A stretch of 64,000 nucleotides of DNA from Actinomadura parmotrematis (GCF_019458805.1 NZ_JAIBOA010000006.1:186001-250000); one strand, 5' to 3'; shown: positions 50,474 to 60,402, counted from the first letter of the stretch. Notes: generated by a model from the letters alone, not told the origin. Made by a program: numbers and translations.

Positions 50474-50515
50474 GGACGCGGCGAGTCCGCTCCGCGGTCG
50501 CGGGGCCCGCCCTGC

Positions 50516-51262
50516 CTAGCCCTCAGCGGGGGAGCGGAACACCGCCCTCCGGACGGATCGGGCGGCGGCGACGGCCGCCCGCTGGGCCAGGTAGCCGAGC
50601 AGCAGCGCGGCGGCGCCGCCGACCGCGTCCAGCACGTAGTGGTTGGCGGTGGCGATGATGACCAGCAGCGTCGCCACCGGGTAGAGCCCCCCGAGGACGC
50701 GCACCCACACCGGCCGGGCGTACCGGATCAGCACCAGGCCCGCCCACAGCGACCAGCCGAAGTGCATCGACGGCATCGCCGCGAAGTGGTTGGAGACGCT
50801 GGCGAGCTCGCCGTCGGAGAACGAGCCCCACGTCCCGTGCGCGACGACGGTGTCGACGTAGCCGGGCAGCAGCCGCGGCGGCGCGAGCGGGAACCGCCAG
50901 AAACCGAGCAGGGCGAGCAGCGTCGTGGCGAACAGCGTGCGCCGCGCGGGCCGGTACTCGCCGGGGCGCCGCAGGTAGAGCCAGCCGAGGACGCCGAGCG
51001 TCCCGGCGATCCACATGATCGAGTAGAAGTAGTCGGCGGTGACGACGAGCCACGGCACGCCGTCGGTGTACCGGTTGACCCGCCGCTCGACCGCGATCCC
51101 GAGCCGCTCCTCCAGCTCCAGGACGCGCCGCGCGTTCGCGAACGCCGTCCCGGCGTGCCCGGTGATGCCGTTCTGGATCATCGAGTAGAGCACGTAGCCG
51201 ACGCCGATCAGCAGGGCCTCCCCCAGGAGTCCCGGTCGCCCCTTCGACGCCCCGCCGCCCAT
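50516..51262 (-). CDS. PAP2-superfamily membrane phosphatase
   Basis: A 248-residue membrane protein with about six helices. The PAP2_3-type active-site motifs are AMPSMHFGWSLWAG (C2-like, His) and TANHYVLDAVGG (C3-like, His and Asp). It is related to lipid phosphatases and inositol-phosphorylceramide synthase-like enzymes of actinobacteria. Probably dephosphorylates a membrane phospholipid or transfers a phospho-head group. ATG at 51262. Confidence 0.83.
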   Translation of the reverse strand: MGGGASKGRPGLLGEALLIGVGYVLYSMIQNGITGHAGTAFANARRVLELEERLGIAVERRVNRYTDGVPWLVVTADYFYSIMWIAGTLGVLGWLYLRRPGEYRPARRTLFATTLLALLGFWRFPLAPPRLLPGYVDTVVAHGTWGSFSDGELASVSNHFAAMPSMHFGWSLWAGLVLIRYARPVWVRVLGGLYPVATLLVIIATANHYVLDAVGGAAALLLGYLAQRAAVAAARSVRRAVFRSPAEG

Positions 51263-51384
51263 GCCGCCCTCCCCGTAGACCCGTGCGGGTCAACGCTAGG
51301 AAGGCGGCCCGCCCCGGCGGCCCCCGCGCACGCTTCCGGCCACTCCTTGACCCACGCATGCCGATTCCTGACCGCCGGGGCGGA

Positions 51385-52293
51385 TCAGCGGACGCGATGG
51401 AGGAGCGGGGCGCCCGCCGCGAGGCGGCGGCAGTTCTCGGCGGCGACCTCGAAGTAGCGCGCCCACGTCTCGTGGGTCAGCCAGGACGCGTGCGGCATCG
51501 TCACCACGTTGTCCAGTGCGAACAGCGGGTTCGACGCCGCCGCCGGCTCCCGCTCGAACACGTCCAGGCCCGCGCCCGCCAGGCGCCCCGACGCCAGCGC
51601 CGCGACGAGCGCCGCCTCGTCCACGACCGCGCCGCGCGCGGTGTTCACCACGATCGCGCCCTCGGGCAGCAGCGCCAGCCGCCGCGCGTCGAGCAGGTGG
51701 TGCGTCTCGGCGGTCAGCGGGACGTGCACCGACAGGACGTCGCTCTCCCGCAGCAGGCCGTCCAGCGGCCGCCAGGACGGGTCGGACGGCCGCGGCGTCC
51801 GCGTCGTGAACAGGGCCCGCGCCCCGACCGCCTCCACCATGCCGCGCAGCAGCGTCGCGATCCGCCCGCCGCCGAGCAGCCCCACCGTCCGGCCGCCGAG
51901 CTCGCCGCCGGTGAGCGACGGCGGCGCCGGCCAGCCGCGCCCGGCCCGCGTCAGCGCGTCGAAGGCGCGGACCCGGCGGAGCGCCGCCAGCGCCAGCAGC
52001 AGCGCCGTCTCCGCGACGGCCTGCGCGTTCGCGCCCGGCATGTTCGCGACCGCGATGCCGCGCTCGGCGGCCGCGTCCAGGTCGATGGTGTTGACGCCGG
52101 TGCCGAGCTTCTGGACGAGCCGCAGCTTCGGCGCCCGGTCGAAATCGGCGGCGCCGAGCGGGCGGAGCACGTGCCAGATCACCTCGGCGTCCGGCAGCAG
52201 CGACGCGAACCGCTCGTCGTCCTGCTCCGGGCAGCTCGCCACGTCAAGCCCGGGACCCGCGTAGTCCATGGCGTAGTGCAGCAGGACGCGCAT
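51385..52293 (-). CDS. D-2-hydroxyacid dehydrogenase (NAD-binding)
   Basis: A 302-residue D-isomer-specific 2-hydroxyacid dehydrogenase. The Rossmann loop is GLLGGGRIATLLRG (a GxGxxG variant). Catalytic Arg lies in NTARGAVVDE, Glu in GLDVFEREP and His in MPHASW. Family members reduce 2-ketoacids such as glyoxylate or hydroxypyruvate. ATG at 52293 with GGGGAGAGGAAGG upstream. It is divergent from the nitronate monooxygenase gene. Confidence 0.9.
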   Translation of the reverse strand: MRVLLHYAMDYAGPGLDVASCPEQDDERFASLLPDAEVIWHVLRPLGAADFDRAPKLRLVQKLGTGVNTIDLDAAAERGIAVANMPGANAQAVAETALLLALAALRRVRAFDALTRAGRGWPAPPSLTGGELGGRTVGLLGGGRIATLLRGMVEAVGARALFTTRTPRPSDPSWRPLDGLLRESDVLSVHVPLTAETHHLLDARRLALLPEGAIVVNTARGAVVDEAALVAALASGRLAGAGLDVFEREPAAASNPLFALDNVVTMPHASWLTHETWARYFEVAAENCRRLAAGAPLLHRVR

Positions 52294-52316
52294 CGGCCTT
52301 CCTCTCCCCTTGGGCC

Positions 52317-52333
52317 GTTCACGATCGGTGAAC
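52317..52333. promoter_or_regulatory. 17-bp palindrome GTTCAC-N5-GTGAAC between divergent genes
   Basis: Perfect 6-bp arms around GATCG in the 115-base divergent gap between the hydroxyacid dehydrogenase and nitronate monooxygenase genes. A TetR/GntR-type operator is plausible; no regulator gene is adjacent. Confidence 0.4.
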
Positions 52334-52408
52334 CGGGTGCGGCCGGGCCCGGTCCCGCCCGTTATCTTGCCGATCAGAGGGTGCGGACGCGGAACCGGGA
52401 GGACGCCC

Positions 52409-53419
52409 ATGACCGGATGGTGGCCGGAAGTGCCGATCGTGCAGGCCCCGATGGCGGGCGGGCCGGGCGGTCCCGCGCTGGCGGCGGCCGTCGCGGGGGC
52501 GGGCGGCCTCGGCTTCCTCGCGGGCGGCAACAAGACCGCCGCCGCGCTGCGCGCCGAGATCGACGACCTGCGGTCCCGCACCGCCGGCCCCTTCGGCGTC
52601 AACCTGTTCCTGCCGTCCGCCGACGCGCCCGACGGCGCGGCCCTCGCCCGCTACCGCGACCTGCTCGCCGCCGACGCCGCCCGCCTCGGCGCCGAGCCCG
52701 GCGGCCCCGGCCCCCGCGACGACGGCTACGGCGCCAAGGTCGCCGACCTCCTCCGCGACCCGCCGCCCGTCGTGTCCTTCACCTTCGGCAACCCCGCCCC
52801 CGACGTCGTCCGGGCGTTCCAGGAGCGCGGGACCGGCGTCGTCGTCACCGTGACCAGCGCCGACGAGGCGCGGGAGGCGGGCGGCGCCGACGCGCTCTGC
52901 GTCCAGGGCGCCGAGGCGGGCGGCCACCAGGGGTCGTTCCGCAACCACGACGGGCCGCGCCTGCCGGTCCGCGACCTGCTGCGCGCCGTGCGGGACGTCA
53001 CCGACCGGCCGCTCATCGCGGCGGGCGGCATCGCGGACGCGGGCGCCGTCGCCGAGCTGCTCGGGCTGGGCGCGGCCGCCGTCCAGATCGGCACGGCGCT
53101 CCTGCGCAGCCCCGAGAGCGGCGCCACCGCCGTCCACAAGGCCGCGCTCGCCGACCCCGCCTTCACCGCGACCGCCCTGACCAGGGCTTTCTCCGGGCGC
53201 CCGGCGCGCGGCCTGGTCAACCGTTTCCTCACCGAGCACGACGCGGACGCCCCCGCCCTCTACCCGGACGTCCACTACCTGACGGCGCCGCTCCGCCGCG
53301 CCGCCGCGAACCGGGGCGACGCGGGCGGCGTCAACCTGTGGGCGGGCGAGGGCTGGCGCGCGGCCCGCGACGCGCCCGCCGCGCAGATCGTCGCCGACCT
53401 GGCGCGCGGCGCCCGCTAG
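52409..53419 (+). CDS. Nitronate monooxygenase (NMO)-like FMN enzyme
   Basis: A 336-residue TIM-barrel flavoenzyme. It starts with the APMAGG segment and has GGLGFLAGGNK, VQGAEAGGHQGSF (the flavin/substrate loop with its histidine), then IAAGGIADAGAVAELLGLGAAAVQIGTAL. The set matches class I nitronate monooxygenases (2-nitropropane dioxygenase). It probably detoxifies nitronates. ATG with GGGAGG upstream; divergent from a hydroxyacid dehydrogenase. Confidence 0.9.
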   Translation: MTGWWPEVPIVQAPMAGGPGGPALAAAVAGAGGLGFLAGGNKTAAALRAEIDDLRSRTAGPFGVNLFLPSADAPDGAALARYRDLLAADAARLGAEPGGPGPRDDGYGAKVADLLRDPPPVVSFTFGNPAPDVVRAFQERGTGVVVTVTSADEAREAGGADALCVQGAEAGGHQGSFRNHDGPRLPVRDLLRAVRDVTDRPLIAAGGIADAGAVAELLGLGAAAVQIGTALLRSPESGATAVHKAALADPAFTATALTRAFSGRPARGLVNRFLTEHDADAPALYPDVHYLTAPLRRAAANRGDAGGVNLWAGEGWRAARDAPAAQIVADLARGAR

Positions 53420-53455
53420 ATTCCGTTCGTTGTCGTTTGGGGGGTACGGGGGACA

Positions 53456-54334
53456 GTGCTGCGTTTCGGGGGATGGGGTGCGCGCCTGGCGGCGGGCGCG
53501 CTGGTGGTCGCCGGCGTCCTGGCGGCCGGTGCGGGCGAACCGGCCCGGCCGCCGGCCGATCCGGGCGCCGCGCCGGTGTTCCAGCAGGCCGAGGGCACGG
53601 CGCCCCCCGCGCCGGATCCGGCGGCGGCGTGGGCCAAGTGGGGGTTGAAGCCGCTGCCCGCCGCGCCGCCCCCGCCCGCCGACAAGCCGCTGAAGCTGCC
53701 CGCCAAGGGCCCCGTCCCGGTGTTCTCCAACGTCCCCACCAAGGACAAGGTCGTGTTCGTCACCATCGACGACGGCGCCGAGAAGGACCCGCGCTTCGTC
53801 GAGATGCTCACCGACCTCAAGGTTCCGGTCACGATGTTCCTGACCGACGACATCATCCGCGACGACTACGCCTACTTCTCCCGGCTCCAGGCGCTCGGCA
53901 ACCCGATCGAGAACCACACGCTGTCGCACCCCGTCATGCCCTCGCTCGGCCTGGACGGCCAGCGGCGGCAGATCTGCGGCGACCAGCGGTCCCTGAAGCG
54001 CAACTACGGGACGGCGCCGCGCCTGTTCCGCCCGCCCTACGGCTCCTGGAACTCCCTCACGCAGCAGGCCGCCGCCGACTGCGGCATCAGCGGGATCGTG
54101 CTGTGGCACGAGTCCATGCAGATCAACGACATGCAGTACGACGACCCGAAGCGCCTGAACCCCGGCGACGTCGTCCTCGCCCACTTCCGCGGCCCCGCGC
54201 AGCTCAAGGGCCGCACGATGACGCAGATGTTCGCGGCGCTCCTCAAGCAGATCGGCCGGCGCGGCTTCGCCGTCGCGTCCCTCACCGACTACGTCGCCTT
54301 CCCCGGCGAGCCCGCCGGCCCTACTCCTCGGTGA
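53456..54334 (+). CDS. Exported polysaccharide deacetylase (NodB/CE4), second copy
   Basis: A 292-residue secreted protein with an N-terminal signal anchor (AAGALVVAGVLAAGAGEP) and a Pro-rich linker to about residue 85. NodB motifs: VTIDDGAEKDP (Asp-Asp), ENHTLSHPV (metal histidines), RPPYGSWN (Arg/Pro) and HFRGPAQLKG. The later LWHESMQIND segment carries further conserved residues. Likely peptidoglycan or cell-wall amino-sugar deacetylase. GTG start at 53456. It overlaps the BrkB gene tail by 14 bases. Confidence 0.86.
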   Translation: MLRFGGWGARLAAGALVVAGVLAAGAGEPARPPADPGAAPVFQQAEGTAPPAPDPAAAWAKWGLKPLPAAPPPPADKPLKLPAKGPVPVFSNVPTKDKVVFVTIDDGAEKDPRFVEMLTDLKVPVTMFLTDDIIRDDYAYFSRLQALGNPIENHTLSHPVMPSLGLDGQRRQICGDQRSLKRNYGTAPRLFRPPYGSWNSLTQQAAADCGISGIVLWHESMQINDMQYDDPKRLNPGDVVLAHFRGPAQLKGRTMTQMFAALLKQIGRRGFAVASLTDYVAFPGEPAGPTPR

Positions 54335-55307
54335 CCTCGGGGAGCTCCTCGCGTTCGGACTCCGACAGCTTGCGGGTGTCGCGGGGGACGGCGTAGGGCT
54401 CGACGTCCGGCTCGGCGCCCTCGGCGATGCGGCGGCCGCGGACGAGCTCGGCGTCGAACTCGGCGCCGAGCAGGATCACCACGTTCGACACCCACACCCA
54501 GATCAGGAACACCACGACGCCCGCGAGCGCCCCGTAGGTCTTGTTGTAGGAGCCGAACCGGGTGACGTACAGCGCGAAGGCGGCCGAGGCGATCACCCAG
54601 GACACGACGGCGAGCACGCACCCCGGCGTGATCCACTTCCAGTTGGGCTGGCGCACGTTCGGCGCCGCCCAGTACAGCGTCGCGACGGCGACGATGACGA
54701 CGCAGAGCAGCACCGGCCACTTCACGACGTTCCAGGTGCCGACGAACGCCGACGAGAACCCGAGGACCTTCCCGGCCTGCTCGGCGAGCCGCCCGGTGAA
54801 GGTGACGGCGAGGGCGCTCGCGGCGAGCAGCACGACCATCGCGAGCGTCAGCGCGACGCGGAGCGGCGCGAGCTTCCAGACGGGGCGCCCCTCGGGGATG
54901 TCGTAGACCTGGTTCAGCGCGCGGATCAGCGCGGCCACGTACTTGGACGCCGACCAGAGCGCCACCACCAGGCTGATGATCGCGACGGTGCCGGCCGTCG
55001 GCGCGGTGCCCTGCACGCCCTCGATGATGGAGACGAGGTTGTCGCGGAACTGGCCGGGCGCGAGCTGCCGCACGTTGTCGATCAGCGTCTGCTGCCCGTC
55101 GACGCCGGCGAGCCCGACCAGCGACACGAGCAGCACCAGGCCCGGGAACAGCGACAGCAGCCCGTAGTAGGTGAGCGCCGCGGCGAGGTCCAGCAGCTTG
55201 TCGTCGGTGAACTCGCGCACGGTGCGCCGCAGCACCCCCCACCAGCCGCGCACGCCGAGCCTCACCGGATTCTCGGGGGCCTTCCCGAGCAGCACCTTCT
55301 TGGCCAC
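54321..55307 (-). CDS. YihY/BrkB family membrane protein
   Basis: A 328-residue membrane protein with about six helices and hydrophilic tails. The family core is recognisable: DLAAALTYYGLLSLFPGLVLL, LWSASKYVAALIRALNQVYDIPE, KWITPGCVLAVVSWVIAS and LIWVWVSNVVILLGAEFDAEL. The protein was once called ribonuclease BN in error; its function is unknown. GTG start at 55305-55307 with GGAGGG upstream. C-terminal tail is acidic and charged. Confidence 0.88.
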   Translation of the reverse strand: MAKKVLLGKAPENPVRLGVRGWWGVLRRTVREFTDDKLLDLAAALTYYGLLSLFPGLVLLVSLVGLAGVDGQQTLIDNVRQLAPGQFRDNLVSIIEGVQGTAPTAGTVAIISLVVALWSASKYVAALIRALNQVYDIPEGRPVWKLAPLRVALTLAMVVLLAASALAVTFTGRLAEQAGKVLGFSSAFVGTWNVVKWPVLLCVVIVAVATLYWAAPNVRQPNWKWITPGCVLAVVSWVIASAAFALYVTRFGSYNKTYGALAGVVVFLIWVWVSNVVILLGAEFDAELVRGRRIAEGAEPDVEPYAVPRDTRKLSESEREELPEVTEE

Positions 55308-55445
55308 GCACCCTCCCTCGACCTCTGCGCTCGCCCTACCCCGCCAGGGCGCGAGGATGCCTGCGCCGGCGGCCGAACGGATCACAGGGCCGGGCGGCGG
55401 CCGGGACGAGGCGTCCCGGCCGCCGCGCGCCCGTTCCGCCGGGAG

Positions 55446-55994
55446 TCAGCGGGCCTTGCGGATGGCGTCGCGGGCGCGGTCGGCGATGGCGGCGCCGGGG
55501 CCGAGCACCGCGTTCGCCAGCGGCGACTCGACGCCCGGGTGCGGGTGCGTCGGCGCGACGGCCTCGGCCGCCTTCACCGCCGCGACCATGCCGCGCAGCT
55601 GCTCGGGCGTCGCCTCCTCGGCGATGCGCGGGAACTCCTCGCTCTCCTCGCGCCCGGCGTGCTCCTCCACGTCCGCGCGGAACTGCGTGAACAGCGCGTC
55701 GAACTGGTGCGCGTCCGGGCCGAGCCTCTCCAGCTCCTGGAGGGTGACCTTGGCCTCGTGCTCCTCCGCGAGCCGCGCCTCGACGATCTTCTCGCCGCCG
55801 GCGGCGGACCGCCGCGCGAACGGGTGGACGATCTCCTCCTCGGCGGTCTCGTGCACCGCGAGCAGCGCGCGCAGCCGCTCGAAGGCGTCCTGCCGGACGG
55901 CGCCGGTGTTGTCGGCGACGATGCCGGCGAGCCGGCGGATCTCGGCGTGCTGCGCGCGCAGCAGCTCGATCACGTTGTCGTCCTGGCCTGTCAT
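55446..55994 (-). CDS. Hemerythrin-domain protein
   Basis: A 182-residue protein with a four-helix hemerythrin HHE domain. The ligands are in RAQHAEIRRLAG, LAVHETAEEEIVHPF, LAEEHEAKVTLQELE and VEEHAGREESEEFPR, giving the His/Glu/Asp pattern of a diiron site. The C-terminal helix is Ala-rich. In actinobacteria such proteins respond to oxygen, NO or oxidative stress. It is divergent from the LAL regulator gene across 293 bases that contain no gene. Confidence 0.88.
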   Translation of the reverse strand: MTGQDDNVIELLRAQHAEIRRLAGIVADNTGAVRQDAFERLRALLAVHETAEEEIVHPFARRSAAGGEKIVEARLAEEHEAKVTLQELERLGPDAHQFDALFTQFRADVEEHAGREESEEFPRIAEEATPEQLRGMVAAVKAAEAVAPTHPHPGVESPLANAVLGPGAAIADRARDAIRKAR

Positions 55995-56287
55995 GGTTCC
56001 TCCCTGGACGGGGCAGATGACGGTTGTCCCTCACCTGCCCACCGGGCGGGGTTGAACCATGCCGGTCCCGGGGACCGGGGCCCCCGTGCCGGGGGAGGGC
56101 GCGAAGGCCCCGGCCGGCCGCGTCCGGCGGCACCGGAAGGAGCCGGACGCGGGCACCGGGAGGGCGGGGCGGGCGCCGCGCGCCGCCGAAGCCGGTCACG
56201 TCGGACGATAACCCCGCCGGGGACGCCGGGAAAGGTTCCGGCGGCGGTGGCGGGAGCGCCGGACCCGCCTCCCTTTAGGGTGACGTC

Positions 56288-58879
56288 ATGCTGTTCGGGC
56301 GGGACGCCGAGATCGCGGCGATCGGGGAGCTGCTGGACGGCGCCCGCGCGGGCCGCAGCGGCGTCCTCGTCGTCCGGGGGGAGGCGGGCATCGGCAAGAC
56401 GGCCCTGCTCGCGCACGCGCGCGAGGCCGCCACCGGGATGCGCGTCCTGCACGGCGCGGGCAGCGAGGCCGAGCAGACCCTCCCGTACGCGGCGCTGCAC
56501 CTGCTCTTCGGCGCGCACCTGGACCGGGCGGACGCCCTGCCCGGCCCGCAGGCCGCCGCGCTGCGCGCCGCGTTCGGCGGGGGCACCGCCCCCGGCGACC
56601 GCTTCCTCGTCGGCCTCGCCGTCCTCACCCTGCTGTCCGACCTCGCCGAGGAGCGCCCCCTGCTCGTCCTCGTCGACGACGCGAACCGGCTGGACGGCCC
56701 GTCCGCGCAGGCCCTGCTGTTCGCCGCGCGCCGCCTCGCCGCCGAACCGGTCGCGCTGCTGCTCGCCGCCCGCACCGCCGACGCCCCCGACTTCGCCGCC
56801 CCCGGCCTGCCCGAGACGACCCTCGGCCCGCTCGGCGACGCCGACGCCGCCGCGCTGCTCGCCGCCCGCACCGACCGGGCCCCGGCCGGGCACCACGCGA
56901 TCAGCGAGGCGCGCGGGAACCCGCTCGCGCTGCTGCGCCCGTCCACCAGCGACTACGAGCGCATCGAGCGCGGCTACGCCGGGCGGCTCGCCGAGCTGCC
57001 CGCCGCGACCCGGCTGCTGCTGGCCGCCGCCGCGTCCGACGACCTCGGCGACCTCGGGACGGTGCTCGCCGCCGTCCGCCCGCTCGGCGCCGGCGCCGCC
57101 GACCTGGAGCCCGCCGAGCGCGCGGGCCTCGTCCGGTCCGGGGCGGGCCGCATCGAGTTCCGGCACCCGCTGCTCCGCACCACCGCCTACCGGGACGCGC
57201 CCGTCGCCGACCGGCTCGCCGCGCACCGCCGCCTCGCCGCCGTCTACGCCGCGCGCGGCGACGCCTGCCACCACGCCTGGCACGCCGCGCACGCCACGAC
57301 CGGCCCGGACGAGGAGGCCGCCGCCGCCCTCGAAACGGCCGGGATGCACGAGGCCGCCGCCGAGCGCAGCCCCGACCCGCGCGACCGCGGCCGCCGCCTG
57401 CTCGCCGCCGCGCGCGCCGCCGCGGACGGCGGCCGCCACGCCGCGGCCGCCGCCCTCGCCGACCGCGCCGCCCCCGACGTCGACGGCCCCGCGCCGCGCG
57501 CCGAGCTCGCGCTGCTCCGCGCGTCCCTCGCCGACGAGCAGGACCGCACCCGCGAGGCGCACCGGCTGCTGCTGGACAGCGCCCTGGAGACCGCCCCGCA
57601 CGACGCCGCCCTCGCCGGCCGGCTGCTGTTCGAGTCGGCGGCCGCCGCCGCCAACGCCGGCGACGCCGGCGAGCTCGCCCGCGTCGCCGGGCACGCCGAG
57701 CGCCTCGGCGTCCCGGACGCGCCGCTCGTCCGCGCCCTCGCCGACGTGTTCGCCGGGCAGCGGCCGCTCGTCGGCGACGGCGGGATGCCCGCCCTGCGCC
57801 GCCTCCTCGACGCGATGGGCGCCCGCGACGAGCCCCGCGACCGCGTCCGGCGGGCGCTCTGGCACGTCATGGCGGGCGACGCGGCGGGCGCCCGCGACCT
57901 CGCGTCCTCGCTCGCCGCCGGGTTCCGCCGGGACGGCCGGGCCGGGCTGCTCGCCCCCGCCCTAATGGTGCTGGCCCGCGCCGAGCTCGTCCTCGGCCGC
58001 CCCCGCGAGGCGCTCGCCGCCGGGACCGAGGGCCTCCGCATCGCCGCCGACACCGGCCAGCACCGCATCCGCGTCTACCTCGCGACCGTCCTCGCGCTGC
58101 TCGCCGCGCAGCGCGGCGACGAGGCCGCCTGCGCCGAGCACACCGCCGAGGCCCTCGCCCGCGACGTCGCGCCCGGCACCGCGCACGCCACCGGCGCGCT
58201 CGCCCTGCTCGACCTCGGGCTCGGCCGCCACGACGCCGCCCTGGACCGCCTCGCCGCGCTGTTCGGCCGCCCGCACGCCCAGGGCGGCGCCGCGAGCCTG
58301 CCCGATCTCGTCGAGGCCGCCGTCCGCGCGGGACGCCCCGAGGAGGGCCGCGGCGCCGCCGCGTGGCTCGCCGCGTGGGCGGAGCGGGCCGGGCGGCCCT
58401 GGGTGGAGGCGGTCGCGCTGCGCAGCGCGGCGCTGCTCGACCCGTCCGACGACCTGTACACGCGCGCGATCGAGCTGCACCGCCGCGATCCGGTGCCCTT
58501 CGAGCAGGCCCGCACCGAACTGCTGTACGGCGAGTGGCTGCGCCGCGAGCGGCGCCGCTCCGACGCCCGCGCCCGGCTGCGCGCCGCGCTGGAGACCTTC
58601 GAGCGGCTCGGCGCCGTCCCGTGGGCCGAGCGCGCCCGCGCCGAGCTCCGTGCCACCGGCGAGAGCGCGGGCGCCGCCCCCGCACCGGCCGCCGACCTGG
58701 CGTCCCGGCTCACCCCGCAGGAGCTCCAGGTCGTCCGGATGGCCGCGGCGGGCCTCACCAACCGCGACATCGGCGCGCAGCTCTTCCTCAGCCCCCGCAC
58801 CGTCGGCTACCACCTGTACAAGGCGTACCCGAAGCTCGGCGTCTCCTCCCGGGGCGAGCTCGCCGCCCTCGCCCTCTGA
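56288..58879 (+). CDS. LAL-type LuxR regulator with AAA ATPase
   Basis: An 863-residue large ATP-binding LuxR regulator. The Walker A (GEAGIGKTALLAHA) is near residue 33-46, the Walker B-like strand LLVLVDDANRLD near 120, and a long Ala/Arg-rich TPR-like helical region forms the middle. The C-terminal HTH (LTPQELQVVRMAAAGLTNRDIGAQLF; PRTVGYHLYKAYPKL) ends the protein. LALs are pathway or developmental activators. No biosynthetic cluster adjoins; its targets are unknown. High GC at third positions throughout, unbroken frame. Confidence 0.88.
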   Translation: MLFGRDAEIAAIGELLDGARAGRSGVLVVRGEAGIGKTALLAHAREAATGMRVLHGAGSEAEQTLPYAALHLLFGAHLDRADALPGPQAAALRAAFGGGTAPGDRFLVGLAVLTLLSDLAEERPLLVLVDDANRLDGPSAQALLFAARRLAAEPVALLLAARTADAPDFAAPGLPETTLGPLGDADAAALLAARTDRAPAGHHAISEARGNPLALLRPSTSDYERIERGYAGRLAELPAATRLLLAAAASDDLGDLGTVLAAVRPLGAGAADLEPAERAGLVRSGAGRIEFRHPLLRTTAYRDAPVADRLAAHRRLAAVYAARGDACHHAWHAAHATTGPDEEAAAALETAGMHEAAAERSPDPRDRGRRLLAAARAAADGGRHAAAAALADRAAPDVDGPAPRAELALLRASLADEQDRTREAHRLLLDSALETAPHDAALAGRLLFESAAAAANAGDAGELARVAGHAERLGVPDAPLVRALADVFAGQRPLVGDGGMPALRRLLDAMGARDEPRDRVRRALWHVMAGDAAGARDLASSLAAGFRRDGRAGLLAPALMVLARAELVLGRPREALAAGTEGLRIAADTGQHRIRVYLATVLALLAAQRGDEAACAEHTAEALARDVAPGTAHATGALALLDLGLGRHDAALDRLAALFGRPHAQGGAASLPDLVEAAVRAGRPEEGRGAAAWLAAWAERAGRPWVEAVALRSAALLDPSDDLYTRAIELHRRDPVPFEQARTELLYGEWLRRERRRSDARARLRAALETFERLGAVPWAERARAELRATGESAGAAPAPAADLASRLTPQELQVVRMAAAGLTNRDIGAQLFLSPRTVGYHLYKAYPKLGVSSRGELAALAL

Positions 58880-58882
58880 CGT

Positions 58883-60298
58883 TCAGGACGCGGCGGCGGG
58901 CGGGGCGGGGTCCGGCGGGTCGGCGAGCGGCAGGCGCAGGACGAAGCGGGCGCCGCGCCCGCTGTCGGCGATCGTGAGCGAGCCGCCGTACGTCTGCGCG
59001 ATCTCGCGGGCGATCGGCAGCCCGAGGCCGGTGCCGCCGGGGTCGCGGCGCCGCGACTCGGGCAGCCGGGCGAACCGCTCGAACACCCGCTCGCGCGACT
59101 CGGGCGGGACGCCCGCGCCGTCGTCGGCGACCTCCAGCACGGCCTCGCCGCCCTCGGCTCGCACGGACACCTCGACGGCGGACGCGGCGTGCCGCTCGGC
59201 GTTGCTCAGCAGGTTGCCGAGGACGCGGGCGAGGCGCAGCACGTTCGCCTCGACGACCGCGCCGTAGACGACGCGGGTGGTGATGGGGACGCGCTGCGGG
59301 CGGCGCTCCACCTCGCGCTCGGCGAGCCGGGCGAGGTCCACCCGCTCGGCCGGGGCGGGCGCCCGCGCGTCCAGCCGGGACAGCTCCAGCAGGTCGGACA
59401 CGATGTCGTTCAGGCGGTCGGTGTCGAGCAGCGCGGCCCGCACCTCCGGCTTCCAGTCGTGGCCGTCGTCCTCCTCCAGCAGCACCTCCAGCCGGGTGTG
59501 CAGCCCGGCGATCGGGTTCCGCAGGTCGTGGGAGGCGTCGGAGATGAACCGCCGCTCGCGGCCGGTCGCGTCCTCCAGCCGGCCGAGCGTGGCGTTCACC
59601 GTCTCGGCGAGCCGCTGGATCTCGCCGCCGGTGGACGGCACCGGCACCCGCTGGTCCAGCTCGGACAGGGTGATCTCGGCCATCCGGGAGCGGATCCGCT
59701 CGACCGGGGCGAGCGCCCGGCCGATCGTCCACCAGGTCCAGGCACCGATCACCGCGAGGACGAGGAGCAGCAGCGCGACGCCCTCGGCGACGAGCCGCCA
59801 GCCCCGCAGCAGCAGCGCGGGCCGCTCGCCGGCGTAGACCATGACGTCCCCGCCGTAGCGGGTGCCGCCGAGGCGCAGCCCGACGACCCAGATGCAGTCG
59901 CCGCGGTCGCAGACCTGCCGGTTGACGAGGATCTCGTTCTCCCGCACGGCGTGCGGGACGAGGCTCGGGCGCCCCCGCAGGTCGGGGCTCGCGGCGAGGA
60001 CGGCGCCGTCGCCCGCGACGACCTGGATCAGCGGGACGTCGTCGGGGCCGACGGGGATGGGGTTCGCCAGCCTCCCCTGGTACACCTCGCGGACCACGCG
60101 CTCCACCGTGGGCGCGGCCCGCTCGGCCGCCTGGTTGTAGGCGTAGTCGCGGATGAGCAGGAGGCTGAGCGCGAGGCAGACGAGGCCGACGGCCGCCGAG
60201 AGCGTGACGGTCAGCACCGTGGCGCGCCCCCGCACCGAGTAGAGCAGGCGCGCCAGGTGCCGCCGCAGCCGCGCGTGCGCGGCCCGCTCCTGCGTCAC
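58883..60298 (-). CDS. Sensor histidine kinase (HisKA/HAMP), orphan
   Basis: A 471-residue kinase with two membrane helices (about residues 28-50 and 160-185) flanking an extracytoplasmic sensor of about 100 residues that holds two Cys (QVCDRGDCIWV). HAMP-like linker, then phosphoacceptor His in SDASHDLRNPIAG, followed by N box (NLLSNAERHA), DDGAGVPPES, F box and GTGLGLPIAREIAQTYGG. GTG start at 60298 with GGGGGG upstream. No response regulator gene is next to it, so it is an orphan in this window. Confidence 0.9.
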   Translation of the reverse strand: MTQERAAHARLRRHLARLLYSVRGRATVLTVTLSAAVGLVCLALSLLLIRDYAYNQAAERAAPTVERVVREVYQGRLANPIPVGPDDVPLIQVVAGDGAVLAASPDLRGRPSLVPHAVRENEILVNRQVCDRGDCIWVVGLRLGGTRYGGDVMVYAGERPALLLRGWRLVAEGVALLLLVLAVIGAWTWWTIGRALAPVERIRSRMAEITLSELDQRVPVPSTGGEIQRLAETVNATLGRLEDATGRERRFISDASHDLRNPIAGLHTRLEVLLEEDDGHDWKPEVRAALLDTDRLNDIVSDLLELSRLDARAPAPAERVDLARLAEREVERRPQRVPITTRVVYGAVVEANVLRLARVLGNLLSNAERHAASAVEVSVRAEGGEAVLEVADDGAGVPPESRERVFERFARLPESRRRDPGGTGLGLPIAREIAQTYGGSLTIADSGRGARFVLRLPLADPPDPAPPAAAS

Positions 60299-60402
60299 GG
60301 ATCCCCCCGAACCCCCTGGACGTCCTCCCATCATCCCCGGTCACGGGACCGGCGGGACGTCCGGGGGGCGTCCGGGGGGCGGTCCGGCGGTGCCGCACCC
60401 GA

